From Apostichopus parvimensis (taxonomy: Eukaryota; Echinodermata; Holothuroidea; Aspidochirotida; Stichopodidae), in contig JXUT01143082.1 of the NCBI GenBank assembly GCA_000934455.1, forward strand, positions 1 to 21,806: a stretch of 21,806 nucleotides of DNA, written 5' to 3'. The notes under the pieces are model-generated. The model saw nothing but the letters and a program-made list of their open reading frames with translations. It was not told the origin of the DNA and did not search any database. Positions 1-11,217 of this stretch are shown piece by piece. The position numbers and the translations under genes are program-made. Numbering within the stretch: position 1 is the stretch's first letter; each line of letters starts with the position of its first letter.

Positions 1-216
1 ACAATGTGGATCAATTTTAACCTTACTTTTGAGCAATGCAGGTTAGGTTTAGCAAAATTCTGGAAATGTTGGGGTGAGTTCAAGTTAACCATAGGGGGAG
101 GGAATAATTTTGCAAAATTCCCTTCTCAGCAAAACTTTGTGATGTTGGATTTTGAGATGCAATACACAGAGAAGAGTAAAATGTTACTAAAAGTAGTTGT
201 TAAGGAAATGTCCACT

Positions 217-220
<4 letters not shown>

Positions 221-256
<36 letters not shown>
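221..256. repeat. (AG)18 microsatellite
   Basis: Eighteen uninterrupted AG dinucleotides are visible. This is a perfect polypurine/polypyrimidine tract and is likely length-polymorphic. It lies outside any recognised gene. Confidence 0.98.
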
Positions 257-262
<6 letters not shown>

Positions 263-990
263 GATTAACAGGATATCTCTGGTGAATGTGAATGTCATGA
301 CTCAATGATTTTATTATGTTGAAGGTTTCAAATTACCTGACTGGAAAAAGTAGGAGCTATAAAGCAACAACCATGGAGGGAACAGTAATGAAACAATCAT
401 CTGAGGGCTTCAAGGTCTGCAAAAACAGTTCACTTGCTATTAACCATGATACTCTTAGACAAGAGATCTTTCCTTTTGACAGTTTCCTGACAGATTTGCA
501 ATAAACAAACTACTTCTTGGGACTATGCTGCAACATGACTGTCTGCTGGTGTGTTGCTACAAGTGTACAGACAGTACTGTATAGTATGTCAATGACCCTG
601 AAGATGTATCAGCTGTTACATCGTAGTCTGACCAGTCACTGTTATGTAGCCACTACCCCCATTACTGTATCCAGTCATTTATTCCCTAACCTTACGTTTA
701 TGAAAAGGAATTTTCCAATGGATTTCAACTGTGTTTGCAGCTACAATGGGGACAAAATTTGAATATAAATAACCCACAATTTCAGGATAAAATGTGTAAG
801 ATACCTTAAAGTCTCTAAGTATGTGTTTTGCAAACACAATTACATTTCTGAAACCTATATCACATGAATTTAACAGCATGCTTGCTAATAACACAGATTT
901 GTCTGAGTTACTAATTAATGCTTGTTTGTACTTAGCTTCCCTTTGTCATTAGCATTGCAATTTTATATATTTTTTACACTTTAGCTAAAT

Positions 991-1092
991 TTATGACCAT
1001 ATTTTAAAAATAACTAAAGCGGAAAAACAATATTCAAGCGCCTGTAAGTTACTTCTAAACAAACGCCACAAAGAGAAGCCTGGGTGCTGGAA
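991..1092 (-). CDS. possible terminal exon, minus strand (very tentative)
   Basis: On the minus strand a pyrimidine-rich stretch ending in TGCCTGCAG is followed by 33 open codons and a TAA stop. The peptide begins FQHPGFSLWRLF and ends FKIWS. Three of the few CpGs in the first kilobase fall inside this short segment, which would fit retained coding CpGs in a methylated gene body. The AATAAA on the minus strand at about 309-314 could serve as a poly(A) signal. However, the T-rich strand yields hydrophobic open segments easily by chance, and the protein is not recognised. If real, it would be the last coding exon of the inferred minus-strand gene. Confidence 0.13.
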   Translation of the reverse strand, partial: FQHPGFSLWRLFRSNLQALEYCFSALVIFKIWS

Positions 1093-1563
1093 CTGCAGGC
1101 ACACAGTAGGCAGGGAATACTTTAAGCTGCATGGCAACACAAAATGCTATGCAAAAATGGTTAAAATTGCTATACAAGTCCAATGGCATGTAGCACAGTA
1201 GCAGTTTTCTATTTAACACAGGAACACATAGCATTTCATTATGAGACCAAATTAAGAGCATTCAGAACTGGTACAAAATATTTGAACACTGAATTATTCC
1301 CCGTAAATGGGATTCACATTACACTAGAAGGTCACAGGGAGATAAATCTTACATATTTCAAACATGGCTTTAATCACAGCTCAAACTAGAACAAGATGAA
1401 GATTCCTCTCCACAACCGGAACACAGCCAGGAGGATTGTACTAACCTTTGAAAGCTGTGTAACTGTGAGACATATTGGCAGGTTGTACAGGTTATGAAAA
1501 TTATCCATACTAGACTAGAACCTTGTGGTCCAATTATGCTCAACTTGTCATGGTCAGTCAATG

Positions 1564-1641
1564 ATGAGTTTTTTTCTCTCAGTAGTGCGTATTACATTTT
1601 TTTACTCCTTTTTTTACCTTTAATTTTTTTTCTTTAAATAA
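1564..1641. repeat. T-rich low-complexity tract
   Basis: The plus strand is dominated by T runs broken by short ACTCC and ACC pieces. It is simple low-complexity sequence with no coding signal. Confidence 0.85.
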
Positions 1642-2729
1642 ATAATACAAATTGATATTTATCTAATCCCAAGAATGTAGGCTATAACTGACTGGGAACA
1701 TGCTTACAAACTTGGGAGAAAGATGAACATAGGCTTTGTAACACTAATGTAATTATATGTACTACTGAAAGAACCTTGTTCCCAGAAGATTTGAACTTTG
1801 TTACCAACAGCAAAGCATTTACAGGAATTTTTAAAACATGAATCCAGGGAATACTTTATTGTTCAAGTTTGGTGTAGTAATTTTGAAGACCTAGAACTAC
1901 TTTGCCCCATTAACATATAATTCTATGGTTCCTGAGTACAAAAACCAATACACATCTTTCCACTTTGCAACAGACCTCAACCAACTTGCATGTATGAACT
2001 ACACAAATGGCAATTTTATATGCAATATACAGTGCCAAATTTACGATCACTTAAAAAACAAATATGCAAAAAGCTTCTTTATGACATGATAATTTTTCCT
2101 TAATCGAGAATCATAGAGCACGTCAGCTACTAACAGCTTACCAGGCAAGGAAATTAACGTAACAGGTTGTCCAACTCTTAATAACTTCCTCAACAAGCAA
2201 TTAAGGAGATTCAAGTATGTGTTTGGAAAGGTCTATTAAGTCATTCTAGTGTTTGGAGTAACCAAGCTCCCGTAGAGCTATGCTAATTCAAAACTAGAAT
2301 GAATGAACTGATGCTGAAGAAAATAATAATTCATTGATAGTAATTCTTAATTCTAGTATTAAACATGTTTTGCCATTGGTTAGGATGTAGTACAGTACTG
2401 TGGATTGTTCATTTATTCAATTAAGCTGTTGAAAAGCTAAACAACAACAAAATTATATGCCCATGCATGTATGTATGCTGGTAGGTTGATCAGTATCTTT
2501 TGTATGTAGTTTGTACTGAATGTAACACAACAGGGGGCTATAATATATTGCATGCAGCAACACACATACAGTGACAAATTATTTACTTCACGGATGGTTT
2601 AAAGTTATCACGTACACTGTGTAGAGTTGTTACTGCTCTGGTGAACAAGAACATCATAAAACTGTTAATTGATACAGGACTGTTGACAAAAACCAACCCC
2701 AATGGAATATTTCTACAAAATTGGCTAAA

Positions 2730-2806
2730 GCTAACAAAGACCGAGAAGAAGACAAACACTGACTTAGAGCTAACAAACACAAAGAGGAAGACAAACAACT
2801 ATGTGC
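2730..2806. repeat. imperfect 39-bp tandem duplication
   Basis: Two copies begin GCTAACAAA at 2730 and 2769. Both continue through a GA/AA-rich stretch to AAGACAAACA. The copies differ at a handful of positions and by a short indel. The duplication lies inside a 133-codon plus-strand open frame (2641-3042) that I do not accept as a gene. Its local lysine/threonine repetition comes from this duplication. Confidence 0.75.
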
Positions 2807-4056
2807 ACTTTCAAGCTAAAAATGTACTTTGGGGAACAAGACAACAACAACAAAATATCCAGAGCAATTCTCTAATCAAAGTAATAAAATGCAAATCTAC
2901 AGAATCACTGTTTTTGACCAATGCTGGTCCTGAATTTCACCAAATTATACAATTTATCAAGGTAGGCTTTACATCTTCCCAGTCTCTAGAAAAAAAAAGT
3001 TTTAGCTTTAGAGATGATGAAGAAGAAGGAAAAGAAGAGTAACCCAAAATGCCCACAAAAATCTAAAGTCACAAATTTATTTCAAAACCTATGGTTTGAT
3101 CAATAGCTGATGAATCTGTGGTTCTCCGTCCCACTAATAGTATCAACAGTACTATATACAGAATAACCCACAGACATCTGAAATCAGGCTGTACATTACT
3201 CAACAAGCAACTGAAACACATCCCTGACTCTGCTTGGAACATTCATCAGAATGGTTTCATTTGTATAAGTCCTGCATTAACTTGTACATTCAGTCTTTAA
3301 ATTAATTTAGCAAAAAGTTTGCAATTTTCCTGCTGAATATTATCTGACAGTTTTTTTTATCGCAGAAAAGCCCTAATGTGGAGAAAGATGATATTACTCA
3401 ACAGAGAAGTGGGAGGGAGACCTTTTGGCATCTGTTCACTAGGGGTTGCCAGATTTTTAGGCTTTGAAACAGCTATTTTTACATACCACAACTTCTGCAT
3501 AAAAATTCCTTCTTATGAACAGTGTAGACCCCCTGTGAATGATGACAGAAACTTTGCAGGCTTGTTCGCACAAACACCTTTGCATTGTTGATCTCTCTGT
3601 GTTATCTGGCAGAAACCCAAATGGTAAGCACTGTTTTATTATTATCACATTTTACTATTCATCAGTGTTGATAGGCTACACTGTTACACAATGTGTGACA
3701 AAGTCCTACAGCAATCTGGAAGACTTAGCTCTACAACAAATTAAGGAAATTAAGGAATTGCTTTCTCTTGGTTTTCAGGGAAATATTGAAATAATTAATT
3801 GACAATTTTAGCAATTGGCTCTTACCTGCCACTACCATTAGTGTACTTTGTTCAATTAAAACTGATGTATCACATATATAACCTCGCAAAATTTTCAAAG
3901 GAAACAACTTTGAAATAAATTGCAGTTATGTACACGGGGGTGGACTCCAAGGGACCACAGACCATTGCAACAAGTGTGCAATTTCTAATAGCAGCTCCCT
4001 GGTTGCATCAAACTGACTTAATGACTAGTGAGAATTATTAAGTTGAACGATAACAT

Positions 4057-4080
4057 GTAGACCAATGCGTAGACCAATGT
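4057..4080. repeat. 12-bp perfect-but-one tandem duplication
   Basis: GTAGACCAATGC is followed directly by GTAGACCAATGT. Each copy includes CCAAT. This is a small local duplication, and nothing else around it suggests a promoter. Confidence 0.9.
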
Positions 4081-4334
4081 GACATTACTTTTGTTCATGC
4101 CCAGCTGAGAAGAAAGCAAAGATTCTCCCAACAATGGTTAACTCCATCACTTATGAACTACTTGGACCTCAAGTCAGGAAGTACTCCCAAGCTAACAGCT
4201 AGTCAGTGACAGCATGGTTACTGTCTCAATGTAAAGCCATGCTACACCTTTAGAGGAGAAAGTTTTAATGATAGCCATACGCTATGAACCTTATATAAGG
4301 GTGCTTGATAGTATATTGCATATAAATACACCCA

Positions 4335-4357
4335 TTATTTTATTTTATTTTATTTTT
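4335..4357. repeat. (TTTTA)n pentanucleotide repeat
   Basis: Four copies of a TTTTA-type unit run in register. This is a short microsatellite in AT-rich DNA. Confidence 0.9.
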
Positions 4358-5254
4358 GTCTATCAATTTCAACAGAATGTTTATAACCAGAGTCATGAGT
4401 CAGTCAGCAGGAGTCAAATCAAGGTAACTTTCACTTCTGAAAAGCATATTATTGCACTTATGAATAGGAAAGAAGACTTCAGAAGAAAGTATTGAATACA
4501 TTGAGTATATTGAATACAATTGAAAGTACAGTATTGCTGATTCAGCAGAGCAGCACAATATACAAATCAGTTAATACAGTGTTAACACTTTCAGGGGATA
4601 AATATTAAACAATGATATCAATATATTCTAAGCATTTGGTCACCCAAACAATTTTTTCCTTTAAACATTAACAGCACAGAATATGCCAATCTGTCCAATT
4701 TTCGGGCAATCTTCTATCATTACTAGGAATGAAACTTATTAAGTGAAATGTACTCGACTGTATTACTATGGAAAGTCTACTTTGGTAAGTTCTGTTAATT
4801 AAACAGTATGAACGATCTGCCCAAAATCACCCCAAACGCTACAGTCAGCTGTACTTTGCATTGCACAATTAAATAAATGATTTTATTACAAAGCATTCTA
4901 TGGTACCCCCAAATGAATAATAGGATCGGCTTGATAAAATCTGCTAGTGTCTACTAACAAAGGGGCTCACCCACACATCAATCCTGATATCATAAGCCTT
5001 CAGTAAATGGCCCAAAGAATGGATTCCACCGAGACTATAATATAACTATACAAAACAGTTCAATTAACATGCAATTATGCAGTTTGTTTTTTTTCCTTTA
5101 GTTATCCAGGTTTCCATTCAACAGTTATTTAATATTTGAAATCCACTATAAACTAAGTGTGCAGGTTTGATAACATAATGATTGCAAAGTTTGAAACTTT
5201 CAAAAAGTTGCATTTTATATGTGATAAAACACTCATGTTGAAAAGCATCTTGGT

Positions 5255-5275
5255 GAGGGGGAGGGAGGAGGAAGG
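5255..5275. repeat. polypurine, G-rich tract
   Basis: An uninterrupted 21-base purine run includes GGGGG and GGG blocks. More G triplets follow just downstream (GGAGGG, TAGGG). It could adopt triplex or imperfect quadruplex structure. No gene is assigned here. Confidence 0.8.
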
Positions 5276-5410
5276 ATGGAGGGAATTTAGGGAAACATTG
5301 CAAACTGAACTAAAAGTAATCACAAATTTGCTCATTTCTTTCACTGGGAGACAAAAAGTCCAACCTAGGAGTGTCTTGGTTTGTTCAATTACAATCTATA
5401 ATGATTGGTC

Positions 5411-5431
5411 CATTCGGTAAAAGACCGAATG
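5411..5431. other. perfect 8-bp stem hairpin
   Basis: CATTCGGT and ACCGAATG are exact reverse complements separated by a 5-base AAAAG loop. The stem includes two CpGs in a CpG-poor region. There is no U-tract that would suggest a terminator, and eukaryotic context makes that reading irrelevant. The function is unknown, and it could be a chance palindrome or a fragment of a mobile element. Confidence 0.8.
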
Positions 5432-6180
5432 CAAAGAGCTCCTTTAAGGAAGTGCTGATGCACCTTGGAATCAAGAACTTTTCGCAAGTGTCTCAAGTGA
5501 CATCTTTTGCTGGCTAAAGTTTTATGTCTGCAAAGGGTTTTTTTTTTACGAGAATCTGTTTTGAACGTTTCTTTGGGGGTGTCAACTTTGTCTTTGTTCA
5601 AACTTCAAGGCCCCAAAAAATATCTATCGGCTGCATATCATGGAATAACAAGTTACATGATATCAGCTCGCATTGTTGAAATTGGGGGACAAATAGAAAG
5701 GAGATTTAAACAAACAATGGTGTTATCAATCCATTTCTTTACCTGGGAATGGAGAGCTCTGTATTTTAAGGTAAAGCAGTACACACAATGGGAACAATAG
5801 GAACCATCCACAGAGAAGGTAGTCAACAAACAAGACTGAAGTCGCAAAACAAGCTGCATTGATTAGGTACCATCAATTACCAGTCCTACGGAGAAACCTT
5901 TCTTTGTATCAGGTAAATGGCTGCCAGAATTAAAAGGATGACTAGAAAATTAAATCAATAACTGTGTTTTGAGGATAAAAATAGTGAAAACCTGTTCAAC
6001 AATTATAATTACTAACAGTCATTTGCCCTTCCCTGGCAACAAGGCAGCCATCATTTGATAAGTAAAACGATAAGCAAAACGGCACGCCAAATGACACTCC
6101 AAAAGAGTAGCAACAACAGGAAAAAATGCGGAAAACCAGAGGAGCACACACAGGATCAAAAACTGTATTAACAACAGGAC

Positions 6181-6276
6181 TGACAAAACGACCACCACAA
6201 CCAAAACCCAAAACAAAATTCAAAAAAAAAAAACTCAAATAAAAAACAAACCAAAACAAACATAACAATAACAAAT
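6181..6276. repeat. A/C-rich low-complexity tract with A12 run
   Basis: The plus strand is almost free of T and G, is built from CAAAA and ACC units, and contains a 12-base A run at 6222-6233. The opposite strand therefore reads as a long hydrophobic open frame, which I regard as an artefact. It might be a degraded retroelement tail, but no element body is recognisable beside it. Confidence 0.85.
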
Positions 6277-7281
6277 CCATAGCAAGTCAAGAAAATCTGA
6301 ACTAAATCTTGGCTGTCATTGCCCCAGATGTTATTCATTTTTAAACTAGCTCAAAGATTTTGTAAAATAATGCATCATTTATCACTCCAGTTCTTTCCAT
6401 TATCATTAAAACCATGTAAATTAGGGCACTGATAGGAAGATGTGCATGTGAGAAGGGATTGTTAAGTTTGCATTATCTAAACCTAGCTTGTTAATGTTAT
6501 TTCAGTAAGCTTTCCTGACTCCTGAAATGCAACATAGCCCTCATGGATAATCCAGATTCATCATGGAATACATGGTCTAGATCTACCATTCCTTAGCATA
6601 TTTCTAACATTTGGTTTATTTTGTGAGTTGAATTTAAAGCATGATTCCCTAGTTTTAATCACCTTTAAGAACAGCCCATCAGTTAAGTTGAATTACATAC
6701 ATGTACAAGTTTACATTACATAGGATAATGAGACCTGTTGCAACATAAGTGGAAAACAGTTAAATATTAGAGCTCAATGTTACAAGTACATTGTGTTCAA
6801 ACTGTTGTTTATTTATAATCAGGATTCTAAATCTGGAGTTTCTTACTCCAATTTTCTTGCAAAGAAGACTTTTTTCTAAGTTAAACCCCCATAATTTTTT
6901 TTTCTGAAGACTGTGACCTAGATCTGACATAGAAATGTAAATTGCTAAGTAATGGCACATTGGGATATGGAATTCTGCTCTGAAGCAAAGGCACACTAGT
7001 TAGTTATTTTAGTTATTTAAATAATTTTAAGTCATCACCCAGAGAGAGGGAACATGTCAGAGTAATTTTCTACGAATTTGCCAAAGTCAGGGCAAAGTCT
7101 TCCCACATCCTGCTATATATTTGATGATTCACTTTTCAAAGTTAGGGGGGACAGGGTGATGGACAGGTCCTCCACAGCTTAAGCAAATATTTAAGACTTG
7201 AGTAAATATGCATTGAAGTGAACTTTGCCTGTATGGGGTAATGAAACCCAGGCATAAAGTCACACACCAAACCACACATAC

Positions 7282-7386
7282 CTTACTACCTCCTAGTACA
7301 GCACACATCAACACAAAACAGCCCTTCTTATTCTCTAACTTGGTGATGTGGTGGTCTCCAAAGCTTCTGGTTTCAAGAAATTCCTG
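7282..7386 (-). CDS. candidate internal coding exon, protein not recognised
   Basis: This is the best coding candidate in the CpG-poor block. On the minus strand a pyrimidine-rich stretch (about 7387-7440) ends in GCACAG. It is followed by 105 bases that are open in exactly one frame, then AAG|GTATGT, a strong donor. The 35-residue product starts QEFLETRSFGDHHI, contains the charged segment KLENKKG and ends CFVLMCAVLGGSK. The composition is mixed, unlike the T-rich hydrophobic noise elsewhere. Local GC is about 45%, above the surroundings, and the exon is phase 0 at both ends if spliced as drawn. The acceptor is a tandem CAGCAG, so splicing could add or drop one glutamine (start at 7383 instead of 7386). 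The frame stays open beyond the donor to about 7129, which weakens the case a little. The gene would run right to left. I do not recognise the family. Confidence 0.42.
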
Positions 7387-8518
7387 CTGTGCAGGTCAAA
7401 GGCCAGAGAGTACACAGAAGGAGTGGTTGACTTAATTTACCTACTTGAGAAGTACAAACTTCAGTGTGCAGCAGGCAATATGTTGTTCAGTTGGGCAGCC
7501 CCCCTTTTATGCCCTATTGGATCTTGACAACAAAGTGAAGTCAGGATATTTAGAAAGGAATTTTGGTTGCAAAAGAGTTTGATTCTATAGGTTTTGAAAG
7601 GCAGATTAAAGGAACAAACTTGGCAAGAAAAGAGCTCTTTCCCTTATGACGCCCTGAGCTGTTTGATCTCAGAGAGATAAGTCACTTTTATGTTTAGCTT
7701 TCAATAATGGAGAGTATTCAACCATGTACACTCAACAGAAGAGCTGGTGATAAGCAAGACCTGTTAAAGCAGTCGCAAGTCTTAAACTATGATATCTATC
7801 GCAACTAAAGGCAGACTAATTAATCGGCCGGGAACGAGGCAGTTACTCAATCAACACGGCTGGGCAGTCACATGTGAGAAGCACAAAAATGGCTTGTCAC
7901 TTAAACTTCACTTCGCACGGCTATGGCATTTATAGTTTAGTTCATTTTGTATGGTTTACAATTTGGAGATATCCCATAATGTGTCAATATTCCATGGCTT
8001 GGCCAGAATGGAACAATATAACATGTAAACCAACACAAAATACAGAAAGAAGTTTTCAGTGGTCACCAAGTTTCCTTCAAAAAAGTTGAACAAATCTCTC
8101 ATTCAACCCCAAACAATGATTCGATTGACCAAAATTAAAACACATGTCCCCTAATTTTATCACCAAATACACAATAAACTTGTAACTTTTATATTCTTCA
8201 TTATTTCAAACGAAAGGTCATAAGTCAAGCCTATCTATCAAACTGCATTGCTAGCATTGAGATTGCACGTCAAGTTAAAAGTAGATTCTCTAAACTCCAA
8301 AAGCGTGTTCCAAACATCAGGTGTCAGAGGCATTATTAGTCGCTAGCATTTCTGTCCACTGAAATGTCACTGAATGTCTTCAGGTTATGCAGCATAGGGT
8401 ATTATAATATCCTGCAGAAAACTAAGTCTGACAACTTTCTAAAATATCTATCACAAAAACTGGGAGATAGATTAAAATTTAACTGAATGCATATTCCATA
8501 CATTGATACGAAGAAGTA

Positions 8519-8590
8519 ACAGTACATCTATTCATTCTGTAAGCCGTATTCTAATTATTACAGTACATCCGAATTCTGTGTTCTAATGTC
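8519..8590. repeat. imperfect 41-bp tandem duplication
   Basis: ACAGTACATC begins each copy at 8519 and 8560. Each copy then has ATTCTGT and TTCTAAT in the same order, and the second copy carries a few deleted bases. It is a diverged local duplication with no associated gene. Confidence 0.6.
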
Positions 8591-8635
8591 AAAACTGTAA
8601 TTTTATTATAAAGGTAAATCGGTCCATTTTTTCCG

Positions 8636-8649
8636 GTTGCGTTGGCAAC
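8636..8649. promoter_or_regulatory. X-box-like (RFX) inverted motif
   Basis: GTTGCGTTGGCAAC closely resembles the X-box bound by RFX factors (GTTGCCATGGCAAC), with two central mismatches. RFX sites typically regulate ciliary genes in animals. The inner CGTTGGCAACG is also a small hairpin. A single motif in non-coding DNA is weak evidence of function. Confidence 0.3.
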
Positions 8650-9275
8650 GTAAGATGTTCCCTCTACACAAATACACTTAAATGCAAGCATCTTAGAATT
8701 GCTGTCTGAGTGTCACAGGAACACAAAGAATTATACTAATCACCTAAACTAGGTAGAGTAGATAGAACGCAATGAACCATTGCAGATAGGGGGGGTACAG
8801 GTAAGTAAATTACACCCAGTGGATGTGGTAAGAAATGTAAATGGATGTAAATTTAATTATGAATCGACTGGTTCAACTGCTTTAAGATATCCATAAGGTA
8901 CATGGGCAGAAGTGAGTGATGTAATAGTGTGCATTACTTAGTAAAGTGAGATCAAATGAGAAAGCACTTAGGTGCTGCCTTCAAGTCTTTACCTGAATGC
9001 AACTTTTTTGTGCATCTTTATTTTACTTATACCATCCCTCCACAAAGAAATAATTTATTCTATTTTAATGTCGCAAAGTGCAATGCAATTTGCTATACAA
9101 GTGCACATATTTGTACATATATATGGATGCAATTGTTGTACATTTATAGTAAATATATTCTTTCATATGAAACAAAAGTTCAGAGCTTTCAAACCGACTA
9201 CACAAATTTGAAAAAAATCATATTTTCAAAAATATTGAAAATGAAAGTTTCAGAGTAACATTTCTCTTATAAATT

Positions 9276-9297
9276 CCCCTCCTCCCCCCCCCCCCCC
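9276..9297. repeat. C-rich tract with C14 run
   Basis: CCCCTCCTC is followed by 14 consecutive C residues ending at 9297. This is a homopolymer-type low-complexity tract prone to length variation and sequencing error. Confidence 0.95.
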
Positions 9298-9706
9298 ATT
9301 TGCATTTTGTAGCAAATATTCCCAACTATCTGTTACCTAACATTCAAATGTCTGTACCACTGTCTTTTAAATGAAGACAAGAGACAAACCTATAACAAAG
9401 TAAGTGCTCCATAGCATCCTCCACAGAAGATATGCATGCATGCTGTATAGTAAAACAGCATCATCATAACTATACTCACCAAGGACAGACACAGTTAACA
9501 GCAACTAGGTTCTGTAAGCCAGCACTGAGTAGGTGTTTATTACCTGCTGAATTATTTATGAACTCAGCAAAATTTTGGGGTCACTGAAGCTTGTAGGTTT
9601 GACTGAGCTTGATAAAGTTGATATAATTGCATCTGGATAGACTTTCGCACATATAACCACATCCATCGGCAAAGATTTCGCTCTAAGATATCACTTGCTT
9701 TATTAC

Positions 9707-9760
9707 CTGGATCTCTGCACAACTACTGCTTGTACCACATTCTCGACAAAGAAGGCTCGT
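9707..9760 (-). CDS. candidate 54-base exon with CxxC motif
   Basis: On the minus strand a CTGAC branch-point-like sequence and a pyrimidine-rich run end in CACTCCCAG. This is followed by 54 bases and then CCAG|GTAATA. In the phase-0 frame it reads TSLLCRECGTSSSCAEIQ, with a CxxC pair (LLCRECG) of the kind found in zinc ribbons and CULT-type domains. A second frame is also open (beginning RAFFVENVV), so the frame is not certain. Exon length is a multiple of three, and both splice phases match those of the candidate exon at 7282-7386 further along the same strand. It contains several CpGs in a CpG-poor region. The match to any zinc-binding family is only suggestive. Confidence 0.28.
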
Positions 9761-10406
9761 CTGGGAGTGATGTAAAAGAATTCTTATCGTCAGAAATGAG
9801 CAAAGAAAGTGGATGATTACTTTAGACCTGTATATAACTACATGCAGACTATCAATGTATCAACTGAAGTGTCATTTTCTGATTCAGAATTGGAAAGGAG
9901 ACTTATTCTGTAGCAAGCACCTCAACTTCCCCTTTCCCTGTCTTCTATGACATTTAACCGACTTGTCACATGATTGATCCAGTTTTACAAAACAAGCCAT
10001 TCTAATTGCTTCCTTCAAAAGATGCATTTACCTAACTAACACCAGCGCCATTCAGTACTGCTTCAAAACTTGTAAAATTTCTGTAAATTCAACACAAAGA
10101 ACTGTAACATTAAGAACTTTAAAGATCTTTACACTTATTGACACATTTCTCTATTTTCAATTTGGTTCCTTGTTTTATCATCCAATTGCACATTTATGTA
10201 CTATTAAATTCTCATCAGTTTCCAAACATACTATTGTATTGAATAATGCTTTCAACTGAACTATCTCACAATTAATCCCAGAGATGAATGTGTTCAACCA
10301 GACATTATTTTAAGCCTTCACTTCTAGAAATTAACTATTCTCCAGTGCTTAGGTGCTCTTCTCAAGTCAAACCACCTTATATATTCTACATATTACTGCT
10401 TCGACT
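9761..10406. other. no gene assigned
   Basis: This AT-rich stretch has no open frame of note and no repeat that I can see. It would be intron under the minus-strand gene model. Confidence 0.5.
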
Positions 10407-10443
10407 GCCCCCTCCCCGGCCCCATCTCCTCCCACCCCCCCCC
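10407..10443 (-). other. G-quadruplex-compatible tract (minus strand)
   Basis: The plus strand is C-rich (CCCCC, CCCC, CCCC, CCC, then nine C). The minus strand therefore carries five G tracts of three or more separated by loops of 1 to 7 bases, which meets the usual G3+N1-7 quadruplex rule. The plus strand could form an i-motif. No gene start is evident next to it. Confidence 0.75.
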
Positions 10444-10774
10444 TCTCATAGACATCAATAGGGCTATTAACCTTGGCAGTTCATCTTCCACAGTATTACT
10501 TTTATATACAATATGACTGTAAGATGAGTCAATCAGTTCCACCACAAGGTTGTGTGTGGGTGGGTCATAAGTTTTGCACTATAAAATCAACCACATGCTA
10601 AGGCTCTTGTGACACAAACCATATCTGTTTATAGCTCCATGCACAAACCAACCATGAGAGCACTTCTTGTTTTATAGGGCTACTGCCATGCTATTGACAT
10701 CTGTGCAAGAAAGGTGACCTAGGACAATAGCATCTATTGTTTAGAGGTCAAATCATCTGGATCACTTTACTAAA

Positions 10775-11175
10775 ACATGAATTCCATTGCATACAGTAAT
10801 TCCAGCTAACAGTGGTAAGGGATTGCTGAGTATACACTGAAATTGTACATTGTTTTGGGTATGCACTGTAATCTATAAGGAATACCTGCGTTAATAGTGT
10901 TTGTCCCAACTCTCACAGAAAGAACACTTTTGTCACAAAATTAAGTGTTAGAATCTCCAATGTCTGAATAACAACCACCAAGCCAAACAAAACATACAAC
11001 AGAAATTCCAGTCTACAGTGGTGTGACTTCTGAGTTGGCATTGGACTTGCACATTATCACATTACTAGTATGACACTAAATCATATTATTTGTTCCTCTG
11101 TAACGGTTTTAATAATTCTACAGATCTTCATTCTCAGAAATTTAGTGTAAGAATTTCCAGGATGTTAGGAGATCA
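10775..11175. repeat. diverged ~204-bp tandem duplication
   Basis: Blocks recur in the same order with an offset of about 202-206 bases. One is AATTCCAG followed by ACAGTGGT, at about 10798 and 11004. Another is a TTG(T/C)ACATT block at about 10844 and 11047. A third is AAATT(A/T)AGTGT(T/A)AGAAT followed by TCCA, at about 10937 and 11138. Similarity is partial, with indels, so this is an old duplication seen by eye. I see no clear third copy. Confidence 0.5.
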
Positions 11176-11217
11176 ACCAGCAGCAATGAATAAACTTTCC
11201 TAACAACGTACTGTACC

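Larger units (their letters stand above)
7387..9706. other. no gene assigned
   Basis: This is AT-rich, intron-like sequence between two candidate minus-strand exons. It contains a 41-bp imperfect duplication and an X-box-like motif, listed separately. A G7 run sits at 8789-8795. Open frames here are short (up to 100 codons, at 8956-9258) and look like chance. Confidence 0.5.

Noticed and set aside
2641..3042. 133-codon plus-strand open frame, the longest in the window
   Set aside because: In AT-rich DNA of this length a frame this long is expected now and then. It is rich in N, K and T, contains a recent 39-bp duplication, lacks any recognisable domain and ends in a low-complexity acidic tail.
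5507..5859. 97-codon plus frame and overlapping minus frames, one with a membrane-helix-like stretch
   Set aside because: All overlap one another on opposite strands, none has a known domain, and T-rich sequence easily reads as a membrane helix. A CAG|GTAAAG donor on the minus strand at about 5738-5743 is noted but unsupported.
5996..6280. Two overlapping minus-strand frames rich in F, L and V
   Set aside because: They are the complement of an A/C-rich low-complexity tract with an A12 run. The hydrophobic sequence reflects base composition.
8956..9258. 100-codon plus frame
   Set aside because: It overlaps a second open frame in another register, has noise-like composition and no domain, and runs into a C-rich tract.
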